A DNA stretch of 64,000 nucleotides, taken from the NCBI GenBank assembly GCA_030603665.1, contig JAUVXJ010000005.1:62001-126000 (forward strand). Reading direction: 5' to 3'. The notes under the pieces are model-generated. The model did not search any database. It saw only the letters and a program-made list of their open reading frames with translations, and had not been told where the DNA came from. Below, piece after piece: positions 7,307-15,858 of this stretch; the first letter of the stretch is position 1, and the number at the start of each line of letters is the position of its first letter. Source of the stretch: Chloroflexota bacterium (GTDB taxonomy: Bacteria; Chloroflexota; Anaerolineae; UBA7937; B3-Chlor). Position numbers and translations under genes: made by a program.

Positions 7307-8352
7307 ACCTGCAAACGCTTGAGCCAATCCTCCACGGGCCCCTCGAACTCTCGCTTGGGTCCGCGGAGCATCATGTCTCTGACGGCCTGCTGTACATCCT
7401 TGGCCTCGAAGAGGACCTGGTATATCTGCTCGGTGATAGGCATTTCCACACCGTATCTCTCAGCGAGCTTCACCGCCGCCTTGGTGGTATTCACTCCTTC
7501 CGCCACCATGGTCATCTCACGTTCCACGTCCTCCAGGCTCCGCCCCCTGGCCAACTCCACTCCCACGTAGTGGTTTCTGCTGTCCTTGCTGGCGCATGTG
7601 CAGACTAGATCCCCTATCCCCGCCAAGCCCGCAAAGGTCAAGGGGTTGGCCCCAGCCGCCACGCCCAGCCTGGTGGTCTCCGCCAGACCTCGGGTCATGA
7701 AGATCGCCTTGGCGTTCTCCCCGTATCCCAGCTCGTCCGCCGCCCCTGCTCCCAGAGCTATGATGTTCTTCAGTGCGCCGCCCAATTCCACGCCGATGAC
7801 GTCGTCGTGTGTGTATACGCGGAACCGGGGCACCATGACGATATCTTGTGCAAACTCGGCTACATCCTCGCTCCGCGAGGCAATGACCGTGCCCGTAGGG
7901 AGCCCCTCCAGAATCTCCCGTGATAGATTGGGGCCAGAGAGAACGCAGATGCGCTCCTGGAACTCGGAGGGCAACTCCTCGGCGATGACCTCAGACATAC
8001 GCAGAGCCGAGTCAATTTCCAGACCCTTGGCTGCGCTGAGGATGATGGTCTGCCTCTCAAGGAAAGGTTGCACCCGCTGCACGTTCTCCCTCATCCGTTG
8101 CGCAGGGACCACCAGCAGCAGCATCTCACAGGAGCCCAGCGCCTCTTCGAGAGAGGCGGTGACACCCAGGTTATCAGGGAGGATCACATCAGGGACAAAG
8201 CGCTTGTTCTCACGAGAGGAGCGAAGAGTTTCGGCCTCTTGAGGAGTGCGTGCCCAAAGGATAGTGTCATGTCCCGCTTTGGCCAGCATCACGGCCAGGG
8301 TGGTGCCCCAACTGCCGGTTCCCACTACGGCGATGCGCCTGCTCTCGCCCAC
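7303..8352 (-). CDS. gpsA: NAD(P)-dependent glycerol-3-phosphate dehydrogenase
   Basis: A 349-residue GpsA, which reduces dihydroxyacetone phosphate to sn-glycerol 3-phosphate for phospholipid synthesis. The Rossmann motif VVGTGSWGTTLA is at the N-terminus, and GGALKNIIALGAGAADELG with the catalytic Lys and NAKA lie in the C-terminal half; the length fits the family. The GTG start at 8352 overlaps the plsY stop in TAGTG, so translation is coupled. The frame stays open upstream through plsY, but that stretch is only a shadow. GpsA makes the substrate of PlsY. Confidence 0.93.
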   Translation of the reverse strand: MGESRRIAVVGTGSWGTTLAVMLAKAGHDTILWARTPQEAETLRSSRENKRFVPDVILPDNLGVTASLEEALGSCEMLLLVVPAQRMRENVQRVQPFLERQTIILSAAKGLEIDSALRMSEVIAEELPSEFQERICVLSGPNLSREILEGLPTGTVIASRSEDVAEFAQDIVMVPRFRVYTHDDVIGVELGGALKNIIALGAGAADELGYGENAKAIFMTRGLAETTRLGVAAGANPLTFAGLAGIGDLVCTCASKDSRNHYVGVELARGRSLEDVEREMTMVAEGVNTTKAAVKLAERYGVEMPITEQIYQVLFEAKDVQQAVRDMMLRGPKREFEGPVEDWLKRLQV

Positions 8353-8993
8353 TATGCCTTCTCTTCCACCATCTTCTGCGCAGGCTGTCCCATCCGTCGC
8401 TCCGTGCCTTGAAGGAGGCGCTTGATGTTGGGCCGGTGGGAGAGCAGGATGATGCCTCCCACGACAAGGGCATAGACGAGATGCTCCACCGGCTGATTGA
8501 AGAACAGCACGCCGATCAACAGCGCCGGCGCCATGAGGAGACAGATGAGGATAGATGTCACCGATGCGTACCGCAGAATCCTGAAGCCGACAAGGGCGCT
8601 GAACACGCCTATCACGACGGTGACAACGGGGTTGAGGAACAAGTAGCCACCCACGGAGGTACCGGTCCCCGCTCCGCCGCGGAACCCGATGAATACCGAC
8701 CAGTTGTGCCCCACCACCGCAGCGATGCCGCCCAGGACGGCCGCGGCCTCCGTGCCCAACAGTGCTCTGCCCAAGAGGACGGCGACCGCGCCCTTGAGCA
8801 TGTCGCAGACCACGGTGAAGGCGAACGCCTTCTTCCCCACAGTGCGCAGGACGTTGCTCCCCCCCGTGCGACCGCTGCCGTACTCCCGGACGTCCACGCC
8901 CCGCATCCGCCCGGCGATGTAGCCGGAGGGTATCGCTCCCAGCAGATATCCGATAAGGATCACTACCGCGTACTGCAATACGATCAACGCCAC
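8352..8993 (-). CDS. plsY: Acyl-phosphate:glycerol-3-phosphate acyltransferase
   Basis: A 213-residue polytopic membrane enzyme that transfers acyl groups from acyl-phosphate to glycerol 3-phosphate. The first loop contains IPSGYIAGR and VREYGSGRTGGSNVLR, a variant of the usual GSGNIGATNVLR motif; GHNWSVFIGFRGGAGTGTSVG and the later loop IILLSHRPNIKRLLQG are the other two PlsY motifs. It is the first gene of plsY-gpsA, with a promoter about 115 bp upstream. Confidence 0.93.
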   Translation of the reverse strand: MALIVLQYAVVILIGYLLGAIPSGYIAGRMRGVDVREYGSGRTGGSNVLRTVGKKAFAFTVVCDMLKGAVAVLLGRALLGTEAAAVLGGIAAVVGHNWSVFIGFRGGAGTGTSVGGYLFLNPVVTVVIGVFSALVGFRILRYASVTSILICLLMAPALLIGVLFFNQPVEHLVYALVVGGIILLSHRPNIKRLLQGTERRMGQPAQKMVEEKA

Positions 8994-9106
8994 CCACCTC
9001 CCGCAAGATTGAACCCCGGAGCCTGCCGGAAGTTACCGTGTACAACGTCAGCGGCGGCGTCAGAGCTTCCGCACCGATGCGCCGCCCTCCTGGTTGACCC
9101 AGCGGG

Positions 9107-9135
9107 ATTATAGTGCGAGAGTGCTCACGTCGCAA
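9107..9135 (-). promoter_or_regulatory. plsY-gpsA promoter
   Basis: Minus-strand TTGCGA and a perfect TATAAT with a 17-bp spacer, giving a leader of about 105 nt before the plsY ATG. Confidence 0.6.
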
Positions 9136-9247
9136 GCATGCGGGCCATCAGCGGGGCACCGTCGGCCACAGAGCGAAGCAGCCGGCCTCTGCTTACCGCG
9201 TCTGTCGGGCGGCATCGTCAAGTTGACACTCCCCATCACAAAGGAAC

Positions 9248-9276
9248 TGGCATTACGTCAACAACGGTGATATAAT
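9248..9276 (+). promoter_or_regulatory. Possible promoter of the HD-TPR gene
   Basis: A perfect TATAAT at 9271-9276 with only a weak -35 (TGGCAT, 17-bp spacer). The ATG lies 57 bp downstream. Confidence 0.4.
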
Positions 9277-9332
9277 CTGCAACAACGCAGCATCGTAATT
9301 CAACATGCAGGACAAGAGGGAGTGGTAGAAGC

Positions 9333-11417
9333 ATGCCGAAGGGAGCGCTATCGCATAGGCCCAAGGTGCTCGAAGACCTGAAGCCCATCTGTGACCAGGC
9401 GAAAAGCATCTGGGCTACTCCGGAGCTGACACACTACACGGACCACACTGTCTGTCACTCTACGAGGGTCATCAAGCACATCGATAACCTCGCCGGTCTG
9501 CTTCCCAGCGCGGACAAGCTCAACGACAACGAAGGCTTCGTCCTACTGGCCGCGGCTTTGCTCCATGATGTGGGGATGCAGCGTGTCAATGTCTTCGACA
9601 GCGACCTTGCCGAGCACCTATTCACACCCGAAGTGGTAGAGCAAGGTCGGAGTAGTAAGGCCCTCTGTGAGGAACTGGTTCGCGAATACCACCATCTCAT
9701 CAGCGCGGAATGGATACGCACAAAGCTGAGTAGCACGTGGCCTAACCGGAACTTCGTAGAGGAGATAGCCGGCGTTGTAACAGGGCACACCAAGGCGGAC
9801 CTAGCGGTCCTCCAGGACCATCGTAAGGCGGGCGAACCGATGCGCACACGCCTTCTGGCAGCGCTTCTGCGGCTGGCCGATGAACTGGATCTCGACTTCC
9901 AACGCGTAGACCTTGACCGGCTCAAGCACGCGTCGATAACGCCCGAGTCGAAGGCGCATTGGTGGAAGTGCCACTACGTTGAGAGCGTGGACGTACTGGA
10001 GCACGGACGGGTTCAGGTAACCTTTCGTTTCTCCAGCGAGGACACCAGCGAGGTTCGCGACATCATCCGTGGCTTGGTACTGGACGGCCTCCGGCAGAAG
10101 ATGGCAAACGACCACCTGATGGATCTCTTGTGGAACGACTACGGTCTGCCGCTGAAGATAGATGAAGCAGTGGTCTTGCCAGACGCAGGCGTCACTGCGA
10201 AGAAACCCGTACCCCAGTCAGTGCTGGATGTCTTGCGTCGCGACTTCGACAGCCTCACTCGTCAGCAACTGGCGGGTCAAAGGATCCCACCCGAGCACGA
10301 TGGGGCTCGAGAGGCACGCCGAGTCCAGCCAAAACAAATCAGCGTGGCCGCGTCTGTCCAAACCGAGCAGTCGGTCCTCCAGCAAACACGCAACCTATGG
10401 GCACATGGTGCACCGGTCGAAGCAGTTCAAGCCCTCCAACGGGCCGCGGCCGCGTACCCAAACTCCGCACCCGTCCAAGCCATGCTGGGCGACTTGTTGC
10501 TCTCTCAAGGGCAGTGGAAGGCCGCACACTCAGCCGCCTCCAGGGCTGTTGAGTCCGCGTACGGGACGTTTCTCGCACACCTGACTCTGGGTATTACGTT
10601 TGCGCGTCGCGGAGACCACAACAAAGCCCTTGAGCACCTGCGACTCACCGACCTCACCTGCCAGCACATCAGCATTGCCCCGCGCTACCACGCCCGAGTC
10701 CACATGGCTGTGGCAAGCTCGCTGGCTGCAGTAGGTGACTACCGGTATGCGCTCGAGAGGATCGGCACCGCGCACGCGCTGCTCGATCCTTCGGTAACTC
10801 TGCCGGAAGATCCGGCTGATCGCGAACTCAACACCGCAGCAAGCGAGGCTCGCAAGAGTGCTGAAGAGATGGTTCTCGAAGCGGGTAGCATGGAAATCGC
10901 CAAACTGAGATTCCAAGAGGTGTTGGGGCGCTGGGCCAAGAAGCCGATAGTCCGGTTCGAGAGCCTAACGACGCTCATGGAGGGAATGCTGCTGGCTGGG
11001 TCGAGCGCCTGGGTCGATTATGTATTCGAGTGCGAGTTCCAGCTCGTGAACCTAGCTGCGGGCTTCTTTGTACGGGCAGATGCGTGGGGAACAACGGGGT
11101 TGATGATGCAGATCGGGCCAAGGAGGTTGCGCAGACACCAGATGCTGCACAGCAGTTACAGTGACCAGCGCGACCGACGGATCACCGAGCAACCGCTTCC
11201 CTTGCGCGTGAAGCTGTACGAGTGGCACAGCGTTCGCTTCGAGGTGTTGGGTGGAACCCTCCGAACGTGGATCAACGACGACTTGGTCGACGAGTGGACA
11301 GGATTCCTCCCGTTGTACGCTTCGGGCAAGGTAGGGTTTCGACTCTGGGGCCGGGAATTCACCCTTTACAAGAACCCGCGGGTGACGGTGACCAAGATGT
11401 GGGCGGCTAGTCAATAG
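9333..11417 (+). CDS. HD-domain phosphohydrolase - TPR - concanavalin-like fusion
   Basis: A 694-residue multidomain protein. Residues about 30-290 form an HD-type domain: an HxxxHS-like start (DHTVCHSTRV), LLHDVGM with metal-binding His78-Asp79, VTGHTKAD and LRLADELDLD. The closest family I recognise is the HD-CE class found in predicted biological conflict systems. Residues about 345-510 are TPR-like helical repeats. Residues about 515-690 form a beta-sandwich resembling DUF1080/LamG proteins (SVRFEVLGGTLRTWIND...GKVGFRLWGRE). No signal peptide or membrane helix is seen. The next gene, 121 bp downstream on the same strand, encodes a candidate HEPN protein. The pair is flanked by housekeeping genes on other units and looks accessory. 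The HD substrate (nucleotide or cyclic nucleotide) is inference. Confidence 0.7.
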   Translation: MPKGALSHRPKVLEDLKPICDQAKSIWATPELTHYTDHTVCHSTRVIKHIDNLAGLLPSADKLNDNEGFVLLAAALLHDVGMQRVNVFDSDLAEHLFTPEVVEQGRSSKALCEELVREYHHLISAEWIRTKLSSTWPNRNFVEEIAGVVTGHTKADLAVLQDHRKAGEPMRTRLLAALLRLADELDLDFQRVDLDRLKHASITPESKAHWWKCHYVESVDVLEHGRVQVTFRFSSEDTSEVRDIIRGLVLDGLRQKMANDHLMDLLWNDYGLPLKIDEAVVLPDAGVTAKKPVPQSVLDVLRRDFDSLTRQQLAGQRIPPEHDGAREARRVQPKQISVAASVQTEQSVLQQTRNLWAHGAPVEAVQALQRAAAAYPNSAPVQAMLGDLLLSQGQWKAAHSAASRAVESAYGTFLAHLTLGITFARRGDHNKALEHLRLTDLTCQHISIAPRYHARVHMAVASSLAAVGDYRYALERIGTAHALLDPSVTLPEDPADRELNTAASEARKSAEEMVLEAGSMEIAKLRFQEVLGRWAKKPIVRFESLTTLMEGMLLAGSSAWVDYVFECEFQLVNLAAGFFVRADAWGTTGLMMQIGPRRLRRHQMLHSSYSDQRDRRITEQPLPLRVKLYEWHSVRFEVLGGTLRTWINDDLVDEWTGFLPLYASGKVGFRLWGREFTLYKNPRVTVTKMWAASQ

Positions 11418-11538
11418 TAGCGCCAGACTATGACCCGCGGCATCGAGGCAGATCTGATGCGACGCCCATTGGCAAGGCTTGCCGCAGCTGTGTAGCGCCT
11501 ATGCTGGTGCGCGGCCAAGTTAGACAGAGGAGGGGTCA

Positions 11539-12483
11539 GTGAACGACGCTGCCGAAATCAACTTCGACAAGGGTGGATATCAGGGTGATGCCGTAGAGGA
11601 GGCTTTCAAGCCTTTCACAACACAACGCATGCCTTTCTGGTGGCACTTCCGTGAGGTACTGCGGGCCAGCGATAGGGCTTCACCCCATTGGAGGACATCC
11701 GATGGTTCAGTTCTGCCGGATGAAGGTCAAAGAGAACTGGTTGGAGTAAGTCTGCTGAACTACGCAGTATACACCGCGCTGGCCGAGGCCATCACGTTCC
11801 TGCAAGAGATAGAGGACGAGTTGGGACTGCCAGCACCGGTAGGACCAACGTCCGGGAGCGGCTTCTGGAGGGTGGACGGCACGCTGTCCACTGGCACGAC
11901 TTCCACCTACCAACAAGAGCTGCCCGACACGGAGGCTGGGTTTCCGGGGCGCCAACTGTTCCAGGTTCGCAGGGCCTGGAAGGCCCTCTACTCGAGCCTC
12001 TATACCAGCTTCAACGCTCTATGCAACATCGTGTGCGTGGTGGCGGGCAAGAAGGCACTACTCAAGAAGACGGAGCCAGTGTGGAATTACACTCCCAAGA
12101 ACGCTATCGATCTAGTGACAGAAGCCGGACTCAAGCCGCTCACCGAACCGCTTCTGCGATTCAAACAGCGCATGGAGATTCGCCATCACCTCGACCACTA
12201 CTGGCTGATTTGGCACACGATCAGCCACGGGAAGCTACGATTCGACAGCGATTTCGCCAAAGGTCGTCTGCTTATCCGGCCGGAAGTCGAGCTCTCGCTG
12301 GGGATCGACGCGCATCAGCGGGCCCTTGAAGACATAGAAGGATCAGCAGGGGACTTCAATTTGATCTATCGGCAAATGGCTGTAAGCAACGGCTTTCTGG
12401 ACAAGTATCTGCACGCCATGGATTGGAAGATAGACTACTCGGGCTATGGACCGCCCCACGCCGGGCAACGCCCCCTTCCGTAG
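11539..12483 (+). CDS. Uncharacterised helical protein with a HEPN-like R-x4-H motif
   Basis: A 314-residue cytoplasmic protein that I do not recognise as a named family. It starts at a GTG with GGAGGGG upstream. The middle is helical (LLNYAVYTALAEAITFLQEIEDELG; SSLYTSFNALCNIVCVVAGKK). Residues 215-220 read RHHLDH, an R-polar-x3-H arrangement inside a helix (KQRMEIRHHLDHYWLIWH), which fits the catalytic motif of HEPN ribonucleases. A second conserved-looking stretch is ISHGKLRFDSD. Its place after the HD-TPR protein suggests a two-gene module, possibly a defence or stress system. Fold and activity are inference; it could equally be a structural helical protein. Confidence 0.45.
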   Translation: MNDAAEINFDKGGYQGDAVEEAFKPFTTQRMPFWWHFREVLRASDRASPHWRTSDGSVLPDEGQRELVGVSLLNYAVYTALAEAITFLQEIEDELGLPAPVGPTSGSGFWRVDGTLSTGTTSTYQQELPDTEAGFPGRQLFQVRRAWKALYSSLYTSFNALCNIVCVVAGKKALLKKTEPVWNYTPKNAIDLVTEAGLKPLTEPLLRFKQRMEIRHHLDHYWLIWHTISHGKLRFDSDFAKGRLLIRPEVELSLGIDAHQRALEDIEGSAGDFNLIYRQMAVSNGFLDKYLHAMDWKIDYSGYGPPHAGQRPLP

Positions 12484-12608
12484 CAGCGAGGTCGCCGACG
12501 CCAGCCCTCCCGGAAATGGTGCCCACCAGCAACCCTTGCCCACGTGGGGCACACGGGCTACAATGCGCCTGCCGTCTAGCTGATGCAGCTTCGATCGACC
12601 TAAGCAAC

Positions 12609-13817
12609 ATGTCATTATCTAGAGCTCCGCAACGAATTCTCTTGTGCCTTGTGCTCCTGCTGACGGTGACGGCGTGCACTCTGCCGACGATCGTCGGCCA
12701 GGACTCCTCACCCCCGGCCTCCCCAACGGCGGCCACGCCGTCTCGGCTGCCAACGGTTGCGCCGAGGACCGCTACCGCTACGCCACAATCCACCGAGACC
12801 CCTAAACCTCGGCGCCGCGCCACCGCCACTCCCCTCCCCGCATCACCCACGCCCACGGAGATCTGGCAGATGGAGCTGGAAGACCTGCCACCCATGCCGC
12901 TTCAGGACTGGCCTCGGCCCCCTCAGGACAACGGTCTGGGTATCCACTTCATCCCTGAGGAGTACCACACCCCCGAACACCTGGATCTCCACATATCGCG
13001 GATGGTGGACATGAAGATGAAGTGGGCGCTGGTCATCTACGCGGATGAGATACAACTGGAGATGGCCGCCCCCAGGTTCAGAGACGCGGGCATCACCGTA
13101 GTCTGGCGCAGGATACTGTACCCCGGAGAGAAGTATTACGACTGGGGCCGTGACGCCCAGGTGCTCCAGGCTCTTGGAGTGCCTCCCTACTTCCAGATCT
13201 ACAACGAGCCCGCCCTGGAAGCTGGGTGGGAAGACCCTCCCGTGCCCAAGGAACGCCTCATGAACGATCTGCTCAAGGCCGCGCGGGACGTGTACAACGC
13301 AGGCGGGTACGTGGGTCTCCAGTTCATTGATCCACAGTGGCTCCGCGAGGCCCTCTACGAGATCAGGCGCCACGGAGGAGAACCGATCTTACAGCGGATG
13401 TTCTTCGTACCCCATCCCTACGGCCTCAACCATCCGCCGTCATACCAGGAGGACCTCAACGCCGTGCTGGGTTTCCTCACCTTCGCCCAGGTGTTCCAAG
13501 AGGAGATCGGCTTCGTGCCGCCCATGATCGCTGGCGAGGGCGGCTGGATGTACGGCGCCACCGACGACGACCGCTTTCCTCGCATCGATGACCAACTCCA
13601 CAGGGACTACCACCTTGAGCTCTTCAACTGGTTCCGCACGGGTGTGCTCTCCAACGGACAGCCCCTACCCGACTACCTCTTCGCCTTCTGCCCCTGGCTC
13701 CTGGCCTCCAAGATGGACGACAGCGCCTGGTTCGACAGCTTCGCTGGGGACCACACGCAAACCATCGAGGCAGTCAAAAGGATACCTCCCTTCACGCGCC
13801 GCTTCAGCTGGGAGTGA
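12609..13817 (+). CDS. Lipoprotein with glycoside-hydrolase-like TIM-barrel domain
   Basis: A 402-residue secreted lipoprotein. The signal peptide ends in the lipobox LTVTAC. A Thr/Pro/Ala-rich spacer follows (to about residue 80), then a barrel domain (about 95-400) resembling clan GH-A hydrolases. YFQIYNEPALEAGW has the Asn-Glu typical of the acid/base, and PPMIAGEGGWMYG holds a Glu suited to be the nucleophile. Expected to act on polysaccharide outside the cell; the substrate is unknown. The ATG at 12609 is chosen because it alone gives a proper lipoprotein signal; the frame is open to 12423 but overlaps the previous gene. Confidence 0.7.
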   Translation: MSLSRAPQRILLCLVLLLTVTACTLPTIVGQDSSPPASPTAATPSRLPTVAPRTATATPQSTETPKPRRRATATPLPASPTPTEIWQMELEDLPPMPLQDWPRPPQDNGLGIHFIPEEYHTPEHLDLHISRMVDMKMKWALVIYADEIQLEMAAPRFRDAGITVVWRRILYPGEKYYDWGRDAQVLQALGVPPYFQIYNEPALEAGWEDPPVPKERLMNDLLKAARDVYNAGGYVGLQFIDPQWLREALYEIRRHGGEPILQRMFFVPHPYGLNHPPSYQEDLNAVLGFLTFAQVFQEEIGFVPPMIAGEGGWMYGATDDDRFPRIDDQLHRDYHLELFNWFRTGVLSNGQPLPDYLFAFCPWLLASKMDDSAWFDSFAGDHTQTIEAVKRIPPFTRRFSWE

Positions 13818-13845
13818 ATTCAGCACGACGCGGTCATCGATCCAG

Positions 13846-13882
13846 CATCCTTCGATACGCCGCCGCGCGGCTACTCAGGATG
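13846..13882. repeat. Nested palindromic (REP-like) element
   Basis: Outer arms CATCCT/AGGATG (13846-13851, 13877-13882) enclose inner arms GCCGC/GCGGC (13859-13863, 13867-13871). The compact design resembles dispersed intergenic REP-type elements; only one copy was noticed in this window. Confidence 0.45.
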
Positions 13883-14045
13883 AGGCCTCACACAGCCGCT
13901 GATTTCCTCGACTAACCGCACGCTTCGGTACGGGCTTCGCCCTATCCTCCGACGAGCTCACGACGCGGCTCAGCTTGCCGTGCTGCCCTGAGCCCCTCAA
14001 TGCCATCGCTCCACGGGTCGCCGCGCAATAGGCACGAAGGTACTA

Positions 14046-14075
14046 TTGACTTGCCCCCCGCTGCCCCACTACACT
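14046..14075 (+). promoter_or_regulatory. Promoter of the multidomain secreted protein
   Basis: TTGACT and TACACT with an 18-bp spacer, about 48 bp before the ATG at 14123. Confidence 0.5.
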
Positions 14076-14122
14076 GGTATTGAACCTGCCTCCAGGGGCA
14101 CTCCACGGACAAGGTACGACGA

Positions 14123-15775
14123 ATGCGACAAGCGTTCGATTCGCTGCTTGCGCTCCTCTTGCTGCTGGCCCTCGTTGCCACAGCGTCGCCCCCTGCCTCT
14201 GGAGCGAGCGTCAATCTCACCCAGAACTGGGGCTTCGAGGAGGGGTTCAAGGCCAACGGCGTGGGCGTGGGCTGGCAACGCTTCGTCAACCACGGCGACG
14301 TCACCTTCGCCAACACTATCGAGTACTTCTGGCCCGGGGCAGAACACACCGAGGGAGAGACCTCTCAACTGATCATCTCCAAGACCGCCTTCAGCGCAGG
14401 TCTGTACCAGCAGCTCACCGGCGTCACGATAGGAAAGCCGTATGCAGCCAAGGCGGCCATGCTCACCTTCTTCGAGAGCTCCGCCCCTCCCACCAACGAC
14501 GGCACCATGCAGAAGCGGGTGGGCATAGACCCTTACGGAGGCACCAACCCCAACTCACCCAACATCGTCTGGAGTCCGATAGACGCTCACGACGAGGCCC
14601 CCTGGGTGGACGTCCGCGTGGCGGCGGTGGCCAAGTCCACCACCATCACCCTCTTCGTCAGGGTCAACTGCCTCCAGCCGGTGAGCCACCCTTCGCTGGA
14701 CAACCAGGTCTTCATCGACGCGGTAATGGCGGCCCAGGCCCCTACAGTGTCCGCCTCCTCGCCGCCGGTGAGCTACTCCCCCACCTTCACCGTCACCTGG
14801 GACAATGGGCAAGCCGCTCCCGGAGGTTACATCGTCAAGTACGATGTGCAGTACAAGGACGATGTGAACAACACCTGGGCCCTCTGGCAGGACAGGACCA
14901 GGGACACATCGGCCCAATTCACAGGGAGCATGGGAAGGACCTATGCTTTCCGGGCAAGGGCCTATGAAAGGTACACCGCCTGGCACGAGATCCGCTTGGT
15001 CGGGGTCTGGAGTAACGGCGACACCACGACCAAGATCACGACCATCGGTGGGGTCCAGGGGTACGTGAGAGACAACCGGGACATCCCCCTGCTGCACGCC
15101 TCAGCCACCCTGGTAGGCACGGGATTAGCCACCGACACAAGGGATGGCGGCCAGTATCACCTGGCCCCGTCCACCTCAGGCGCGTGCGACGTTTCCGCCA
15201 GCGGCCTGGGATACAACGCACCTCCTGAGGTGCGCGACGTTGGCCTGCAAGAGGACGTGGTTGCCCTGGACTTCACCTTGCGTCCCGCAGACGACGCGGT
15301 GCTGAACGGCGACTTCGAGGACGGGCTGAATAACTGGCAGACCGTGCCGGGCGGCATGGTCGACCCGCAGGTGGTAGACGTTGGGGTGAGAAGCGGCGGC
15401 TACTCGCTGGCGTTGGGCAAGGACTCAGCGACCAGTGGCGCGTGCGGCGTCACCCAAACGCTCGTCATCCCGCCCGCCACGTATATGCCCACCCTGTCCT
15501 TCTGGTACCGCACCCCGGGCGGCGATGGGGACGATTCATTCGAGGTAGGAATCTATCACGGCGATCCCTGGACCTACCATTCCTTGTCCAGTATCGACCC
15601 TAGCGAGGGATGGACTCACGCCTGGCTGGACGTCTCGCCGTACAACGGTACGGCGTGGATCTCCTTCAGCTACCACCGAGAAGACACCCAAGACTTCACC
15701 GTCTATCTGGACGAGGTGAGCCTGGGCCGGGCATCGGGAGGACCCCTCAAGAGCTACCTCCCGCTGTGCCCGTGA
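14123..15775 (+). CDS. Secreted multidomain beta-sandwich protein ending in YLPL
   Basis: A 550-residue exported protein with a signal peptide (LLALLLLLALVATASPPASG). Domain 1 (about 30-205) is paralogous to the globular domain of the protein at 1050-2111, sharing RVGIDP and SPNIVWSP. Domain 2 (about 208-310) looks like an Fn3-type fold. Domain 3 (about 312-390) resembles a carboxypeptidase-regulatory-like beta-sandwich (QGYVRDNRDIPLLHASATL). Domain 4 (about 395-540) is CBM/MAM-like (VLNGDFEDGLNNWQ...SFWYRTPG). The C-terminus, KSYLPLCP, matches the YLPL-type ending common on secreted Chloroflexota proteins, as I remember it. There is no transmembrane anchor. Likely a surface adhesin or polysaccharide-binding protein (inference). 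Confidence 0.7.
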   Translation: MRQAFDSLLALLLLLALVATASPPASGASVNLTQNWGFEEGFKANGVGVGWQRFVNHGDVTFANTIEYFWPGAEHTEGETSQLIISKTAFSAGLYQQLTGVTIGKPYAAKAAMLTFFESSAPPTNDGTMQKRVGIDPYGGTNPNSPNIVWSPIDAHDEAPWVDVRVAAVAKSTTITLFVRVNCLQPVSHPSLDNQVFIDAVMAAQAPTVSASSPPVSYSPTFTVTWDNGQAAPGGYIVKYDVQYKDDVNNTWALWQDRTRDTSAQFTGSMGRTYAFRARAYERYTAWHEIRLVGVWSNGDTTTKITTIGGVQGYVRDNRDIPLLHASATLVGTGLATDTRDGGQYHLAPSTSGACDVSASGLGYNAPPEVRDVGLQEDVVALDFTLRPADDAVLNGDFEDGLNNWQTVPGGMVDPQVVDVGVRSGGYSLALGKDSATSGACGVTQTLVIPPATYMPTLSFWYRTPGGDGDDSFEVGIYHGDPWTYHSLSSIDPSEGWTHAWLDVSPYNGTAWISFSYHREDTQDFTVYLDEVSLGRASGGPLKSYLPLCP

Positions 15776-15826
15776 ACCGGCTTCAGCCGGTTTGACATCT
15801 GTAGTGCGGGACTTCAGTCCGGCGCC
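15775..15826. repeat. Tandem TTCA-loop palindromes (REP/BIME-like or terminator)
   Basis: Two hairpins sit side by side just after the stop codon: AACCGGC-TTCA-GCCGGTT (15775-15792) and GGAC-TTCA-GTCC inside an imperfect longer stem (15809-15820). Both use the same TTCA loop, which suggests a mobile REP-type design. The first could also end transcription of the secreted-protein gene. Confidence 0.5.
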
Positions 15827-15858
15827 GTACCGAGCCCTCTCCGAGCATGCGAGACGGA

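Larger units (their letters stand above)
8994..9332. other. Divergent intergenic region plsY / HD-TPR gene
   Basis: About 340 bp. It contains the minus-strand plsY promoter (9107-9135) and a plus-strand -10 for the HD-domain gene (9271-9276). No gene or RNA is recognised in the rest. Confidence 0.5.
13818..14122. other. Intergenic region with REP-like palindrome and promoter
   Basis: About 305 bp between two secreted-protein genes. It holds the nested palindrome at 13846-13882 and the promoter at 14046-14075; nothing else is recognised. Confidence 0.5.

Noticed and set aside
8353..9135. Long in-frame extension upstream of gpsA
   Set aside because: It covers plsY in another frame and reads as low-complexity Arg/Gly; the TAGTG overlap gives the natural gpsA start.
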